A stretch of DNA of 64,000 nt from F1-120-MAGs118 sp013360535 (GTDB lineage: Bacteria > Planctomycetota > UBA1135 > GCA-002686595), in assembly GCA_026647215.1 (NCBI GenBank), contig JAPKHC010000001.1, positions 1 through 64,000 on the forward strand. Reading direction: 5' to 3'. Below the pieces are notes generated by a model. That model saw only the letters and a program-made list of their open reading frames with translations. It searched no databases and was not told where the DNA came from. Both the position numbers and the translations under genes were made by a program. This document shows positions 16,164-25,527 of the stretch, in pieces. Position 1 is the first letter of the stretch, and each line of letters starts with the position of its first letter.

Positions 16164-18785
16164 ATGCAAGCGCGCGAATCGAGAATGCCGGAGGTGCTGG
16201 CGCCGGCGGGCGATGACGAGGCCCTCGCGGCGGCCCTGTGGGCTGGTGCGGACAGCGTGTACTTCGGGCTTTCCGAGGGGTTCAACGCGCGGGCGCGCGC
16301 CGGGAACTTCACGGCCGAGCGCCTGCCCGAGACCGTGGCGCGCATCCACCGCGCCGGCGCGCGCGCCTACCTCGCGCTCAACACGCTCGTGTTCGAGCCG
16401 GAGCTCGAGCCGGTCGAGCGCATCGTGCGCCTGGCGGCGAGCTCTGGCGTCGACGCGCTGATCGTGCAGGATCCGGCCGTGGCGCGCATCGCGCGGGCGG
16501 TGTGTCCCGACCTCGAGGTGCACGCGAGCACGCAGATGACGATCTCCAGCGCCGAGGGCGCCGAATTCGCGCAGTCGCTCGGCGCCACGCGCGTCGTCGT
16601 GCCCCGCGAGCTGTCGGTCGAGGAGATCGCGCTGCTCGCCAAGGGCACCGACGTCGAGCTCGAGGTCTTCATCCACGGCGCGTTGTGCGTGTCGTGGTCG
16701 GGCCAGTGCCTGACGAGCGAGGCCTGGGGCGGGCGCTCGGCGAACCGCGGCGAGTGCGCGCAGTCCTGCCGCATGCCCTACGAGCTCGTGCTCGATGGCG
16801 AGGTGCGCGAGCTCGGCGACGTGAAGTACCTCTTGAGCCCCAAGGATCTCGCCGGCCTGCGCGCCGTGGAGGAGCTCGCGAAGCTCGGCGTCCACGGGCT
16901 CAAGATCGAAGGGCGCCAGAAGAACGCGACCTACGTGGCGACGGCGACCGAAACCTATCGCAAGTACGTCGACGCGCTCGCGGCGGGCGAGCAGGCGACC
17001 GCGCGCGCGCGGCGCGACCTGCTGCGCGCTTCCCTCGCGTATACGCGCGGCTTCGGCGACGGATTCCTCGGCGGCAGCGACCACCAGACGCTCGTAGAAG
17101 GCCGTTTTCCCAAGCACCGCGGGCTCTACCTCGGCGTCGTCGAGCGGGTCGCGGGCTCGAACGTGTGGGTCGAGCGCGACCTTGCGGGCCGTCCGTGGAC
17201 CGGCGCTCTCGCGGCACCTTCGCGCGCGGGCGGTCCCGAGGGCAAGCCGAGTGCTGCTCTCGAGGGCTTCGGCGGTTCGAACGCCGCGAGCGAAGGTCCG
17301 CAGCCCGAGGGCTTCGAACTGCGCGCCGGCATGGGCGTGGTGTTCGACGCGGGCGAGCCGGAGGACAAGCGCGAGCCCGGTGGGCCGGTGTTCCGGGTCG
17401 ACACGACCGAGGACGGCTGGCGTCTGGGCTTCGGCGTTCCCGGTCCGGACCTGTCGCGCGTCGAGCCGGGCCAGCTCGTGTGGGTGACGAGCGATCCGGC
17501 GGTGGGGCGCGAGGTCGAGAGGGCGCTGCAGCAGGGTGAGCCCACGGGGCGCATCGCGGTCGAGCTCACGCTCGAGGGGCGCGAAGGTGCGTCGCTGCGA
17601 GTCCGCGCGCGCGCCGGTCGAGCGAGCGCCTTCGTCGCGAGCTCCAGCGCGCTCGCTCCGTCTTCCGGCGCAGGCCTCGACGAGGCGCTCGTGCGCTCGA
17701 AACTCGCCGCTTTCGGCGGCACACCGTTCCAGCTCGCGCGGCTCGAGCTCTCGCAGCTCGCGCGGGGCTTGCACCTGCCGGTTTCCGAGCTGAAGGCGCT
17801 GCGCCGCGAGCTCGTGCAGGCGCTCGTGCAGCAGATCGAGCGTGGCCCCGCGCGCATGCTCGCGAGCGAAGCAGTGCTCCCGGGCCTGCTCGCCGCCGCG
17901 CGCCGTCCGGGTCAGGCACCGAGGGCCGACGCGTGCCTCGTTCCGCTGTGTCGCGAGCTCGGCCAGCTCGAGGCCGCGCTCGAGCTCGGATTCCGCGAGG
18001 TCGAGCTCGACTGGATGGAGCTGGTCGGGCTGGCGCAGGCCGTCGAGCGCGCGCGGGCCGCTGGCTGCCGGGTCGGCATCGCGACCGTGCGTGTGCAAAA
18101 GCCGGGCGAGGAGGGCTTCGACCGCCGCATCTCCGCGCTCGCACCCGACAGCGTGCTCGTGCGCCACTGGGGCGCGCTCGTGCACTTCCAGAAGCACCGT
18201 GGCGCGGGCGCAGGCCCCGTGCTGCACGGCGATTTTTCGCTCAACGTCACCAACTCGATCACCGCGCGCGAGCTCTTCGACCGTGGCCTCGACACGCTGA
18301 CCGCCTCGCACGACCTCGACGAGACCCAGCTCGAGGCCCTGCTCGCCGCGAGCGATCCGGCCCGCTTCGTGATCTCGCTGCACCACCGCATCGCGACCTT
18401 CCACACCGAGCACTGCGTCTACTCGCACCTGCTCTCGCGCGGCCGCGACCACCGCACCTGCGGCCGCCCCTGCGAGTCGCACCGCCTCGCGCTGCGCGAC
18501 CACAAGGGCCGAGAGCATCCGGTCATCGTCGACGTCGGCTGCCGCAACACCGTGTTCGACGGCACGCTGCAGAGCGCGGCCGCGCTCGTGCCGTCGCTGC
18601 TCGCGCGCGGCGTCCGGCGCTTCCGCGTCGAGTTCGTGCGCGAGACTCGCGAGCAGTCGCTCGAGGTGCTCGAGGCCTATCGCAGCTTGCTGGCGGGCGA
18701 GTGTTCACCCTCCGAGGCCGCGACGCGCGCGGGTGCGCGGTTGCAGTTCGGCGTGAGCGCCGCGCCGATGGCGCTCATCCGCTGA
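16164..18785 (+). CDS. U32-family protein (RlhA/TrhP type RNA hydroxylation), large two-part form
   Basis: 873 residues. The N-terminal TIM-barrel starts with PEVLAPAGDDEALAAALWAGAD and carries the U32 signature EVFIHGALCVSWSGQCLTS with the cysteine cluster completed by GECAQSC. These cysteines hold an Fe-S cluster in RlhA, which hydroxylates C2501 of 23S rRNA, and in TrhP, which makes ho5U in tRNA. A middle beta-rich region follows. The C-terminal ~250 residues look like a second U32-type barrel with HCVYSHLL and CGRPCESH, as in the longer DUF3656-containing members. The old label 'collagenase/peptidase' is probably wrong for this type. Either ATG at 16164 or 16185 could be the start. Confidence 0.87.
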   Translation: MQARESRMPEVLAPAGDDEALAAALWAGADSVYFGLSEGFNARARAGNFTAERLPETVARIHRAGARAYLALNTLVFEPELEPVERIVRLAASSGVDALIVQDPAVARIARAVCPDLEVHASTQMTISSAEGAEFAQSLGATRVVVPRELSVEEIALLAKGTDVELEVFIHGALCVSWSGQCLTSEAWGGRSANRGECAQSCRMPYELVLDGEVRELGDVKYLLSPKDLAGLRAVEELAKLGVHGLKIEGRQKNATYVATATETYRKYVDALAAGEQATARARRDLLRASLAYTRGFGDGFLGGSDHQTLVEGRFPKHRGLYLGVVERVAGSNVWVERDLAGRPWTGALAAPSRAGGPEGKPSAALEGFGGSNAASEGPQPEGFELRAGMGVVFDAGEPEDKREPGGPVFRVDTTEDGWRLGFGVPGPDLSRVEPGQLVWVTSDPAVGREVERALQQGEPTGRIAVELTLEGREGASLRVRARAGRASAFVASSSALAPSSGAGLDEALVRSKLAAFGGTPFQLARLELSQLARGLHLPVSELKALRRELVQALVQQIERGPARMLASEAVLPGLLAAARRPGQAPRADACLVPLCRELGQLEAALELGFREVELDWMELVGLAQAVERARAAGCRVGIATVRVQKPGEEGFDRRISALAPDSVLVRHWGALVHFQKHRGAGAGPVLHGDFSLNVTNSITARELFDRGLDTLTASHDLDETQLEALLAASDPARFVISLHHRIATFHTEHCVYSHLLSRGRDHRTCGRPCESHRLALRDHKGREHPVIVDVGCRNTVFDGTLQSAAALVPSLLARGVRRFRVEFVRETREQSLEVLEAYRSLLAGECSPSEAATRAGARLQFGVSAAPMALIR

Positions 18786-18808
18786 GTTCGGCCGGCACCG
18801 ACGGCGCT

Positions 18809-20215
18809 TCAGGCGGCGCGTGCGAGCGCCTGCCGCTGCTCGTAGACGTCGAGCGCGGCCACGAGGAACCCCTCGGCAAAGGTCGGGAAGTTGAAGATGT
18901 TCTCGAAGAAGACATCGACATCCGCCTCCGCCGCGAGCGCCATCTGCGCGACGTGGATCAGCTCGGTCGAGCCATCGCCGACGATGTGCGCACCGACCAG
19001 CCGTCGCCCATCGGGCGTGCAGACGAGCTTGATCAGTCCGCGCTCGTCGTCGTTGATCAGTCCGCGCGCGAGCTCCTCGAAGCGCGCGCGTCCGACCATC
19101 GCGCCGCCGAACTTGGCGCGCGCCTCGGCCTCGGTCAGGCCGATCGTGGCGATCTCCGGGATGGCGTAGATGCCGACGGGAGTGAGGCCCTTGGAGGCCA
19201 GCCCCTCCAGCCCGAGCGCGTGGCGCACGGCACGGCGGCCCTGCTCCATCGACGTGGCGGCGAGCGCGGGCGGCCCGATCACGTCACCGACGGCGTAGAT
19301 CGTCTCGACCTTGGTGCGGCAGTTGGCGTCGACCTCGACCGTGCCGCGCGAGTTGACCGCGAGTCCGGCCTTGGCGAGGTCGAGGCCGTTGACCTGCGCG
19401 GTGCGACCCAGCGCGCACAGCGCCTTGTCGGTTTCCAGGCGCGTGCCGTCCTCGAGCAGCGTCACGACCTTCGAGACGCCGTCGAATTCGATCGATTTCA
19501 GCGCGGATTTCGCGAGGTAGCGGCCGCCGGTGCGCTCGAAGTCGGCCACGAGGCGCTCGGTCAGCTCGGGATCGAGGAACGCGAGCGGTCGGTCGGCCTT
19601 GTCGACCATCGTCACGCGCACGCCCAGCGCGCCGAGCACGGTCGCGAACTCGGTCGCGATCACTCCGCCGCCGAGCACGACGAGCGACTCGGGCAGGTAG
19701 GGCAGCGCGAGGATCGAGTCGCTGTCGAGGATGTTCTCGTGGTCGACGGGCACGTTGGGCGGCGTGCGCGGGCGCGAGCCGGTGGCGATCACGATGAAGC
19801 GCGACTTGACGCGGCGCTTGCTGCCGTCGATCGCGCGCACGCAGACCTCATCCGGACCGACGAAGCTCGCGTGGCCGCGCCAGGTCGTCACGCCGTTGCG
19901 CGACAGCTGGCGCGACAGGTACGACTCGTGGCCCCGCAGGACGCGGTCCTGATGGTCGAGCAAGGCCGCGAGCGTGCTGCCGCAGCGGACCGGCTGCTCG
20001 GTGCCGCCGAAGGCGTTCATCCAGCGCAGGTGCACCATCGCGCTGTGGCGCAGCGCCTTGGAGGGAATCGTGCCGCGTCGCACGCACTCGCCGCCGACGG
20101 CCTGCTCGCGCTCGACGAGCAGCACGCGCGCGCCGGCCTTGACCGCCTGCACGGCGGCCTTCTGTCCACCCGGCCCGCCCCCGATCACGACGAAATCGAA
20201 CTCTGCGTCACTCAC
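18809..20215 (-). CDS. sthA: Soluble pyridine nucleotide transhydrogenase (SthA-like flavoprotein)
   Basis: 468 residues, GTG start overlapping the upstream stop by 4 bases. An N-terminal FAD site (FVVIGGGPGGQKAA), an NAD(P) site (LVVLGGGVIATEFATVLGALG) and a C-terminal dimerisation domain (GIYAIPEIATIGLTE) show the disulfide-oxidoreductase fold. In the redox loop GGECVRRGTIPSKAL the second active cysteine is replaced by Thr, as in SthA proteins, which do not use a disulfide but move hydride between NADH and NADPH. This rules out lipoamide dehydrogenase, mercuric reductase and glutathione reductase. Confidence 0.9.
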   Translation of the reverse strand: MSDAEFDFVVIGGGPGGQKAAVQAVKAGARVLLVEREQAVGGECVRRGTIPSKALRHSAMVHLRWMNAFGGTEQPVRCGSTLAALLDHQDRVLRGHESYLSRQLSRNGVTTWRGHASFVGPDEVCVRAIDGSKRRVKSRFIVIATGSRPRTPPNVPVDHENILDSDSILALPYLPESLVVLGGGVIATEFATVLGALGVRVTMVDKADRPLAFLDPELTERLVADFERTGGRYLAKSALKSIEFDGVSKVVTLLEDGTRLETDKALCALGRTAQVNGLDLAKAGLAVNSRGTVEVDANCRTKVETIYAVGDVIGPPALAATSMEQGRRAVRHALGLEGLASKGLTPVGIYAIPEIATIGLTEAEARAKFGGAMVGRARFEELARGLINDDERGLIKLVCTPDGRRLVGAHIVGDGSTELIHVAQMALAAEADVDVFFENIFNFPTFAEGFLVAALDVYEQRQALARAA

Positions 20216-21084
20216 GAAAGGGCTCCCGCGAAATCGAGCACGCACTCCTTGCGCTCGAGCAGGGTCTCGAGCTCGTCGTCGTAGAGGCCGAGCTGCTCGA
20301 GCAGCGCCAGCCCGCGCAGGCGCGCGACGCAATCGGCCGTGCTCTCGTCAGCGTGCTCCACGGTCCAGTGCGAGAGCAGGTCGGCGAGCGCGACCGTGCG
20401 CACTTCCTCCGGGTGCTTGAGCTTCCGGGCGAGGTCGTGGTGGGCGAGCATCGTCTCGCGCACCGCCTCGGGCATCTTCCAGGCTTCGGCGAGCTTGGCA
20501 CCGGCCGCGCCGTGCAACTCGAGCACGATCGGCTCGAGCAGCTCCCGCGGCGCCTCGGATCCCGACTTGCGCAGCATGTCCGCCGCCGCCTGCACGAGGA
20601 TCGGCAGGCCGACGTCGTGCATCAGCCCGCACAGGAACGTGGTCTCGCCGTTGCGACGCCGCACGCGCGAGATCTCGCGCGACCAGCCGGCGCACAGCGC
20701 CGAGTGCCGCCACAGCTCGCGCGCCCAGGATTCGTGGCCGGGCACCTCGAACACGCGCTCGCCGACGGCGACCGCGAACGCGATCTGCCCCAGCGTCGCC
20801 ATGCCGAGCCGGCTGATGGCCTGCTGCAGCGAGACGATCGGCTGCACCGGCGCGTAGGTCGAGGAGTTCGAGACGCGCAGCACGTGCCCGGCGAGCGACG
20901 GGTCGCGCGACAGCGTGTCGGCGAGCTCACGCGGCTCGGCGTTGCACTCGTTGCACAGCGTCGCCACGCGGGTGGCGGCCTGGTTGAGCACGGGGAGCTC
21001 GAGCGCGCCACTTTCGATGCGCTCGGCAAGGGCCCTGCGAAGGTCGCTTTCGACCTCGCTCTCGCGAAGTGAGACGTTGGTCAT
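20212..21084 (-). CDS. HDOD-domain signalling protein
   Basis: 290 residues. The HDOD core spans most of the length: LPVLNQAATRVATLCN, LADTLSRDPSLAGHVLRVSNSS, VSLQQAISRLGMATLGQIAFAVA, and FLCGLMHDVGLPIL with the remaining HD motif. HDOD proteins usually lack nucleotidase activity and serve as adaptors in signalling, motility or stress control. No other domain is present. Its stop overlaps the GTG of sthA by 4 bases, so the two are co-translated, although a functional link is not obvious. Confidence 0.9.
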   Translation of the reverse strand: MTNVSLRESEVESDLRRALAERIESGALELPVLNQAATRVATLCNECNAEPRELADTLSRDPSLAGHVLRVSNSSTYAPVQPIVSLQQAISRLGMATLGQIAFAVAVGERVFEVPGHESWARELWRHSALCAGWSREISRVRRRNGETTFLCGLMHDVGLPILVQAAADMLRKSGSEAPRELLEPIVLELHGAAGAKLAEAWKMPEAVRETMLAHHDLARKLKHPEEVRTVALADLLSHWTVEHADESTADCVARLRGLALLEQLGLYDDELETLLERKECVLDFAGALS

Positions 21085-21182
21085 TGGGGGGAAGAGAGGG
21101 ATGCCTCAATTTCGTCCGCCCGTGCGACGTCGCTGAACGCGCGACCACGTTCCTGCGCTAGAATTCCGCGCGAAATCGCCAG

Positions 21183-21692
21183 ATGGAAACTCCTTCCCAG
21201 TCGCTGTCCGAGCTGCTCGAGCCGCTCTTCGCCTACGCACTCGGGAGCATTCTCGCGGCGCTCGCGGCCGCCTGCGTCGTGCTCTGGAGGCGTCGGCAAA
21301 GGCTCGGCCGCCCGCTGGCGCGCGAGTCGGGCTCGCCGCTCGCCAGGCGCGTGGCGATCACCGTCGCCTGCGTGCTCGCGGTCGGGATGATCCTGCACTG
21401 GGGCGAGCTCGAGCTCGCCTGGCTCGTGCTCGTCACGCTGCTCCTCGCGACGCTCGCGCTGGCGATCTGTCCGTCGGAGGACGAGGCCTGCATCGGCGAG
21501 CTCGGAGTGGCCCGCGGCTGGGACTCGCGCTCGCTGCGCGAGCTCGAGGAATGGCGCCTGACCGGGGAGCACCTGCGTTGGCGCGTCGGAACGCGCTGGT
21601 TGGCTTGCCGCATGCCCGTGGCCGAACACGCGGCGCTGCGCGAGCGGCTCGTCGCCGCCTGTGGAGAGCGCGAGAGCCGCTTCCGCGACTGA
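21183..21692 (+). CDS. Small membrane protein, unknown function
   Basis: 169 residues. Three hydrophobic segments (about 15-33, 57-68 and 76-97) are followed by a soluble, Arg/Glu-rich domain of about 70 residues (LRELEEWRLTGEHLRWRVGTRW) with no motif I recognise. It is divergent from the HDOD gene, with 98 bases between starts, and convergent with the kinase gene, with 29 bases between stops. A signalling or envelope role is possible, but nothing in the sequence shows it. Confidence 0.6.
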   Translation: METPSQSLSELLEPLFAYALGSILAALAAACVVLWRRRQRLGRPLARESGSPLARRVAITVACVLAVGMILHWGELELAWLVLVTLLLATLALAICPSEDEACIGELGVARGWDSRSLRELEEWRLTGEHLRWRVGTRWLACRMPVAEHAALRERLVAACGERESRFRD

Positions 21693-21721
21693 AGGCGCCG
21701 GAAGGCGGGAAAGCGCGAGCC

Positions 21722-22555
21722 CTACAGCAGCGCAGACGCGTCCCAGTCGAGGACCCGCGGCGGTGGCCGCCGACGCGCCGAAGTCTGCAGCCGCCGCACG
21801 AGTTCCTTGCGACGCGCCGTGACCGCGCACGCGAGCCGCACCGGATCGACGGGCTTGTCCTGACGGCGACGCTCCTCGAGATAAGCGCCGAAAAGAGCGC
21901 GCTGCTCGTCGCTGGAGAGCAGGTCCGCGCCTTCGAGCAGGAGGCAGGCGAGGTCGTGGTCGACACCGCGCCGCGGCCACGCTCCTTGGCCGTGCCAGCA
22001 GTCGATGAAGACGAGCTCGCGCCGGTCTCCGGGCTCGCTCGCGGGGCCGACGAGCACGTTGCGCAGGTACAGGTCGCGATGGACGAAATGCAGCGAGTGC
22101 ATGCGCGCCACCTCGCGGGCGAGCTCGGCGAGCCAGCGGGCGCGCTGCGCGGCGGATGCGTGCCCGAGCGCGGTCTCGAGGGTTTGGTGTTCGGTCAAGG
22201 GCGCGAGCACGAGCAGCTGGTAGCGAACGAGGCCGCCACGGACGAGCGCCGCGCAAGCCAGCGGCTGCGGCACGCGGAACAGCCGCTCGCGCAACCACAG
22301 GAGGTTCTCCGCCTCACGCTCGCGCGGGGTGGGGAAGCCGAGCCAGCGGCGCAGCGAATGGCGCGTGCGGGCCGAGCCGGGCAAGTGGTCGCCCTTGAGC
22401 CACAACGCGCGGCGTGCGATCTCGCGCCGTTCCGCCAGCACGCGCTGCTCGCGTTCCGCCGTGCCGACGAGCGTCGCGAGCTCCGCCAGCAGGCTCGGCC
22501 ACTCCTCGCGGCCCACCAGCGCTCCCGCCGCCGTCTGCACCCGCGCCGGCTTCAC
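21722..22555 (-). CDS. LPS-kinase-like protein (WaaP/InaA/Kdo kinase superfamily)
   Basis: 277 residues. The eukaryotic-kinase-like catalytic loop is FVHRDLYLRNVLV and the metal-binding Asp is in VFIDCWHGQGAW, as in WaaP, KdkA and InaA proteins, which phosphorylate heptose or Kdo in the LPS core. The start is GTG at 22555, overlapping the methyltransferase stop by 4 bases. It is last in an operon of two STT3-like genes, a methyltransferase and this kinase, so it probably modifies the same glycan or the LPS core. A second member of this superfamily lies at 56073-57440. Confidence 0.8.
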   Translation of the reverse strand: MKPARVQTAAGALVGREEWPSLLAELATLVGTAEREQRVLAERREIARRALWLKGDHLPGSARTRHSLRRWLGFPTPREREAENLLWLRERLFRVPQPLACAALVRGGLVRYQLLVLAPLTEHQTLETALGHASAAQRARWLAELAREVARMHSLHFVHRDLYLRNVLVGPASEPGDRRELVFIDCWHGQGAWPRRGVDHDLACLLLEGADLLSSDEQRALFGAYLEERRRQDKPVDPVRLACAVTARRKELVRRLQTSARRRPPPRVLDWDASALL

Positions 22556-23175
22556 CTCGTCCGCTCCGCCACGAAGAAGGTCTGCTGCGAGAAGAAGCGC
22601 AGGGCAGTGCGGAATTCGAGCACGTTTCCGCCGTTTTCCGCGACCAGCGCCCGCAGCGCATCGCGCGAGATGGCGCGCCGGCCGCGTGGACCTTCGGCGC
22701 GCTTGAGCCCCGCTCGCACGCGCCACTGGGGCAGCGAGGCCACGTCCCAGAACGACGCGACGACGAGCCGGTCGGTCACGCGCACGAGCTCGCGCAACGC
22801 CGCCGCGAGCGCCTCGCGCTCGTGCAGGTGGTGCAGGAACCGGCACGAGACGACCACGTCGAAGCTGCGCTCGGGGAAAGGCAGGGCGTCGATGCGGCCG
22901 CGCACGTAACGCACGTTCTCGAGGGGCGCTGCCGCCGCGATCATCGAGGCCGACACGTCGAGGGCCGTGACCGGGACAGCGTGGCGCGCGAGCCACGCGG
23001 TCAGCCGGCCCGTGCCGCAGGGCGCGTCGAGGATCGGGCCGCGAATGCCGTGGCGCGCGAGCAGGCGCTCGACCGTGCGCGGATCGCGCTCCGCCGCGGC
23101 CCGGCTCGCGAAGCGCGGTCCCGCGTAGTGCTCACCCGCGCCGTGCGCGCTCCACTTGTCGGTCGGCGCGCTCAC
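22552..23175 (-). CDS. Class I SAM-dependent methyltransferase
   Basis: 207 residues. Motif I is ILDAPCGTGRLTAWLARHA, followed by VTALDVSASMI (acidic end of beta 2), the IDALPFPERSFDVVVSCRFLHHL segment and a C-terminal strand. This is the Methyltransf_11 type, which acts on small molecules, lipids or sugars. GTG start at 23175 and stop at 22552 both make 4-base overlaps with neighbours, so it is translated together with the STT3-like and kinase genes. A target on the glycan or its lipid carrier is plausible but not shown. Confidence 0.85.
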   Translation of the reverse strand: MSAPTDKWSAHGAGEHYAGPRFASRAAAERDPRTVERLLARHGIRGPILDAPCGTGRLTAWLARHAVPVTALDVSASMIAAAAPLENVRYVRGRIDALPFPERSFDVVVSCRFLHHLHEREALAAALRELVRVTDRLVVASFWDVASLPQWRVRAGLKRAEGPRGRRAISRDALRALVAENGGNVLEFRTALRFFSQQTFFVAERTR

Positions 23176-25478
23176 GGCACGATCACGGTGCGCGACTCGC
23201 GCACGTCGAGCTCGGAAATCCCGAGCGTTCCCGCGCGCGTCCCCAGTCGCCAGCGCACGTTCCTCGCCTCGCCCTCGCCGTTGGGTTCGTTGGTCGAGTA
23301 GGGGACGAGCGTGCGCGCGAAGCCGTCGGCGCCGACCTGCACACGTGAGCGCCACGGCAGCCGGTAGGAGCTCGCCGCGAACAGCACATCGAGCTCGAGA
23401 TCGAAGAATTCGCCAGGATTTCCGCGGATTTCGACGCGTGCGGCCGGGACGAACTCCCACACGAAGGCCGCCGGCAGCGGCAGGCCCGTGATCGGATCGG
23501 GGAAGCGTGCGTCGCGTTGCGGGCTCACGTGGACGAGGCGCAGGAACGGGAGCGGACCGGGCTGGGACCCGAGCGGGACGCCGGCCGGCGACACGGCCGT
23601 GCCTTGGAACAGAAGCCGCGCGCCGAGCGTGCCGAACCAGCGCTCGGTCGCGCGCAGCGCGCCTTGTGGACCGGGCGCGAGGAACGAGTCGCGCTGTTCC
23701 GGCGCGGCGATGCGGCACATCGACGGCACGAGGTTCATCAGGGCCGAGGGCGCGAGGATGTAGCGCACGCGACGGCGCTCGAGGAGCTCGCGCGCGACCG
23801 TCGGCGACTCGGCGAGAAAGAAGCGCGCGGGATCGCGGTAGCTGTCCAGGCCGATGTAGCTGCCGAAGTTGGTCGCGATGCTCGGGGCATCGGCCACGAA
23901 CTCGATCCCGTGGCCGCGGTCCCAATGCGCGAGCACGCTCCACGCGTCGTCGCCGCGCGACTGCGTGCGGATCCACTCCAGCGCCTTGCGCTCACCGAGC
24001 ACGACGTCCTGGGGACTGCCGACGACCGGCTCGCGGCCGCTGGACATCCGCCGCCACGTCGAACGCACGCTGGGAAGCTGTCCGAGCAGTGCGAGGGCCA
24101 GCGTGAGCACGGGAGCCAGTCGTCGCAGCGCGGGCGACGGGACACGCTCGACGAGCTTGCCCACGGCCCAGCCGAGCGCGACAGCCATCGGCACCGCGAG
24201 CGCATCCGCGAAGCGGCGTTGCTGCAACGCCTGCGGCAGCAGTGCCGCCGTCGCGATGACCCACGGCGTGAGTTCATGTTCTGCGTGCCGGAACGCGCGC
24301 CACGCCATCCACGCGAGCGCCAGCGGCAGCACGAGCACCGAGTAGCCCAACGCGAGGAACAGCACGCCGTTTTCCGCGCGCGCTCCGACCAGCGGGTAGG
24401 ACTCCTGCACGGTGTCCATGAAGGAATCGGCGCGCGAGACCCACTCGAATCCTTCGGCGATTCCGCGCGCCGGCGCGAGCTCCAGCGCCCAGCAGGTGCC
24501 CGCGAGGAACAGCAGGACGAGCGCGACCAGCGCGGGGTAGCGGCGTGCGAGCCGCGTGCCCGTCGCGAGCGGAGCCATCTCGCGATTCGCTCCGAGGAGC
24601 GGCACGAACACGAGCGCACCGAGCGCGAGCAGCGTGACGTGGAACCACGACAGGTTGACGACCATCCACGGGAACTGCAGGCGCCACGGGCTCGAGAGCA
24701 CCGCCGGCAGCAGCACGAGGAGCGCCGTGACATGCAGCGTGAACCCGAGCGTCGCGAGCGCCGGCAGGGGTTCCTTCGAGCGACGCCAGAGCATCCAGCC
24801 CAAGGCCAGTTGCAGCTCGAGCACGTACAGCAAGGACGCGACCCACGAGCCCACGAGCAGGCCGACGAGCAGCCCGAGAAGCACACCCCAGCCGAGCGCC
24901 GAGCGGTGGGACCGGAGCGCGTCGCGCCGCAGCGCGAAGGTCAGCGCGAGCAGCGCGAGCGCCGCGAGCAGCGCGACCCAGGCGTGGTGATCGCCCGTGC
25001 CGACGACGCTGTAGTTGATCGTGCCGCGACACAGCGCCACCGTGGCGCCGGCGACCAGCGCTCCACTCGCTCCGGCGAGCTTCCACGCAGCGAAAGCCGC
25101 GACGAGCGCCGCGAGAACGCCGAAGAGCCGCGGCGCGCTCGCTGTCGCTCGCTCGATCCAGCTCCAGCGCTGCGCCGCATCCTCGGGTGCAAAGGGCGCG
25201 AGTGCCTTCGCGAGCACGGCGTCGTAGTACGGTGGCCACGGAATCGGCGCGCCGCCGGGAAAGTCCATGCGCGGGTCGGTGTCCGCGACCTCGCCCTCGG
25301 CCAGCGCCCGCTCGACCCGCCGCGCGTGGTACAGGCCGTCGGGATCGCGCGAGAACCACTCGGTTCCTTCGCGCGTGTACGGGTGCTTCAAGCCTTCGAC
25401 GGAGCGCGGGAACCACGCGAGCAGCGCGACGAGCGCGAGGATCGCGACCAGCGCGAGGGAGCGAAGGCGGCTCGTCAT
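23172..25478 (-). CDS. STT3/PglB/AglB-like oligosaccharyltransferase (copy 1)
   Basis: 768 residues: about 12 membrane helices, then a ~300-residue C-terminal domain. STT3-like features are the acidic first loop (RDPDGLYHARRVERAL, DTDPRMDFPGG, WPPYYD), TGDHHAWV in the position of the STT3 DHH motif, an external loop with SPWR, and AHWDRGHGIEF in place of the WWDYG motif, followed by SIATNFGSYIG. These enzymes move a lipid-linked glycan to Asn of proteins. The family seems clear; N-glycosylation activity is inference because the WWDYG motif is altered. It is a paralogue of the next gene upstream. Confidence 0.78.
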   Translation of the reverse strand: MTSRLRSLALVAILALVALLAWFPRSVEGLKHPYTREGTEWFSRDPDGLYHARRVERALAEGEVADTDPRMDFPGGAPIPWPPYYDAVLAKALAPFAPEDAAQRWSWIERATASAPRLFGVLAALVAAFAAWKLAGASGALVAGATVALCRGTINYSVVGTGDHHAWVALLAALALLALTFALRRDALRSHRSALGWGVLLGLLVGLLVGSWVASLLYVLELQLALGWMLWRRSKEPLPALATLGFTLHVTALLVLLPAVLSSPWRLQFPWMVVNLSWFHVTLLALGALVFVPLLGANREMAPLATGTRLARRYPALVALVLLFLAGTCWALELAPARGIAEGFEWVSRADSFMDTVQESYPLVGARAENGVLFLALGYSVLVLPLALAWMAWRAFRHAEHELTPWVIATAALLPQALQQRRFADALAVPMAVALGWAVGKLVERVPSPALRRLAPVLTLALALLGQLPSVRSTWRRMSSGREPVVGSPQDVVLGERKALEWIRTQSRGDDAWSVLAHWDRGHGIEFVADAPSIATNFGSYIGLDSYRDPARFFLAESPTVARELLERRRVRYILAPSALMNLVPSMCRIAAPEQRDSFLAPGPQGALRATERWFGTLGARLLFQGTAVSPAGVPLGSQPGPLPFLRLVHVSPQRDARFPDPITGLPLPAAFVWEFVPAARVEIRGNPGEFFDLELDVLFAASSYRLPWRSRVQVGADGFARTLVPYSTNEPNGEGEARNVRWRLGTRAGTLGISELDVRESRTVIVP

Positions 25479-25527
25479 CTTGGGGCGGGCATCCTATCGA
25501 GCCTGTCGGTGCTCTCCCACGCGACGT

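Noticed and set aside
15180..18518. A 1112-codon open frame on the minus strand
   Set aside because: It is antisense to the U32 gene, has low-complexity Arg/Ala/Leu composition and no family motifs. It is a product of the GC-rich codon bias.
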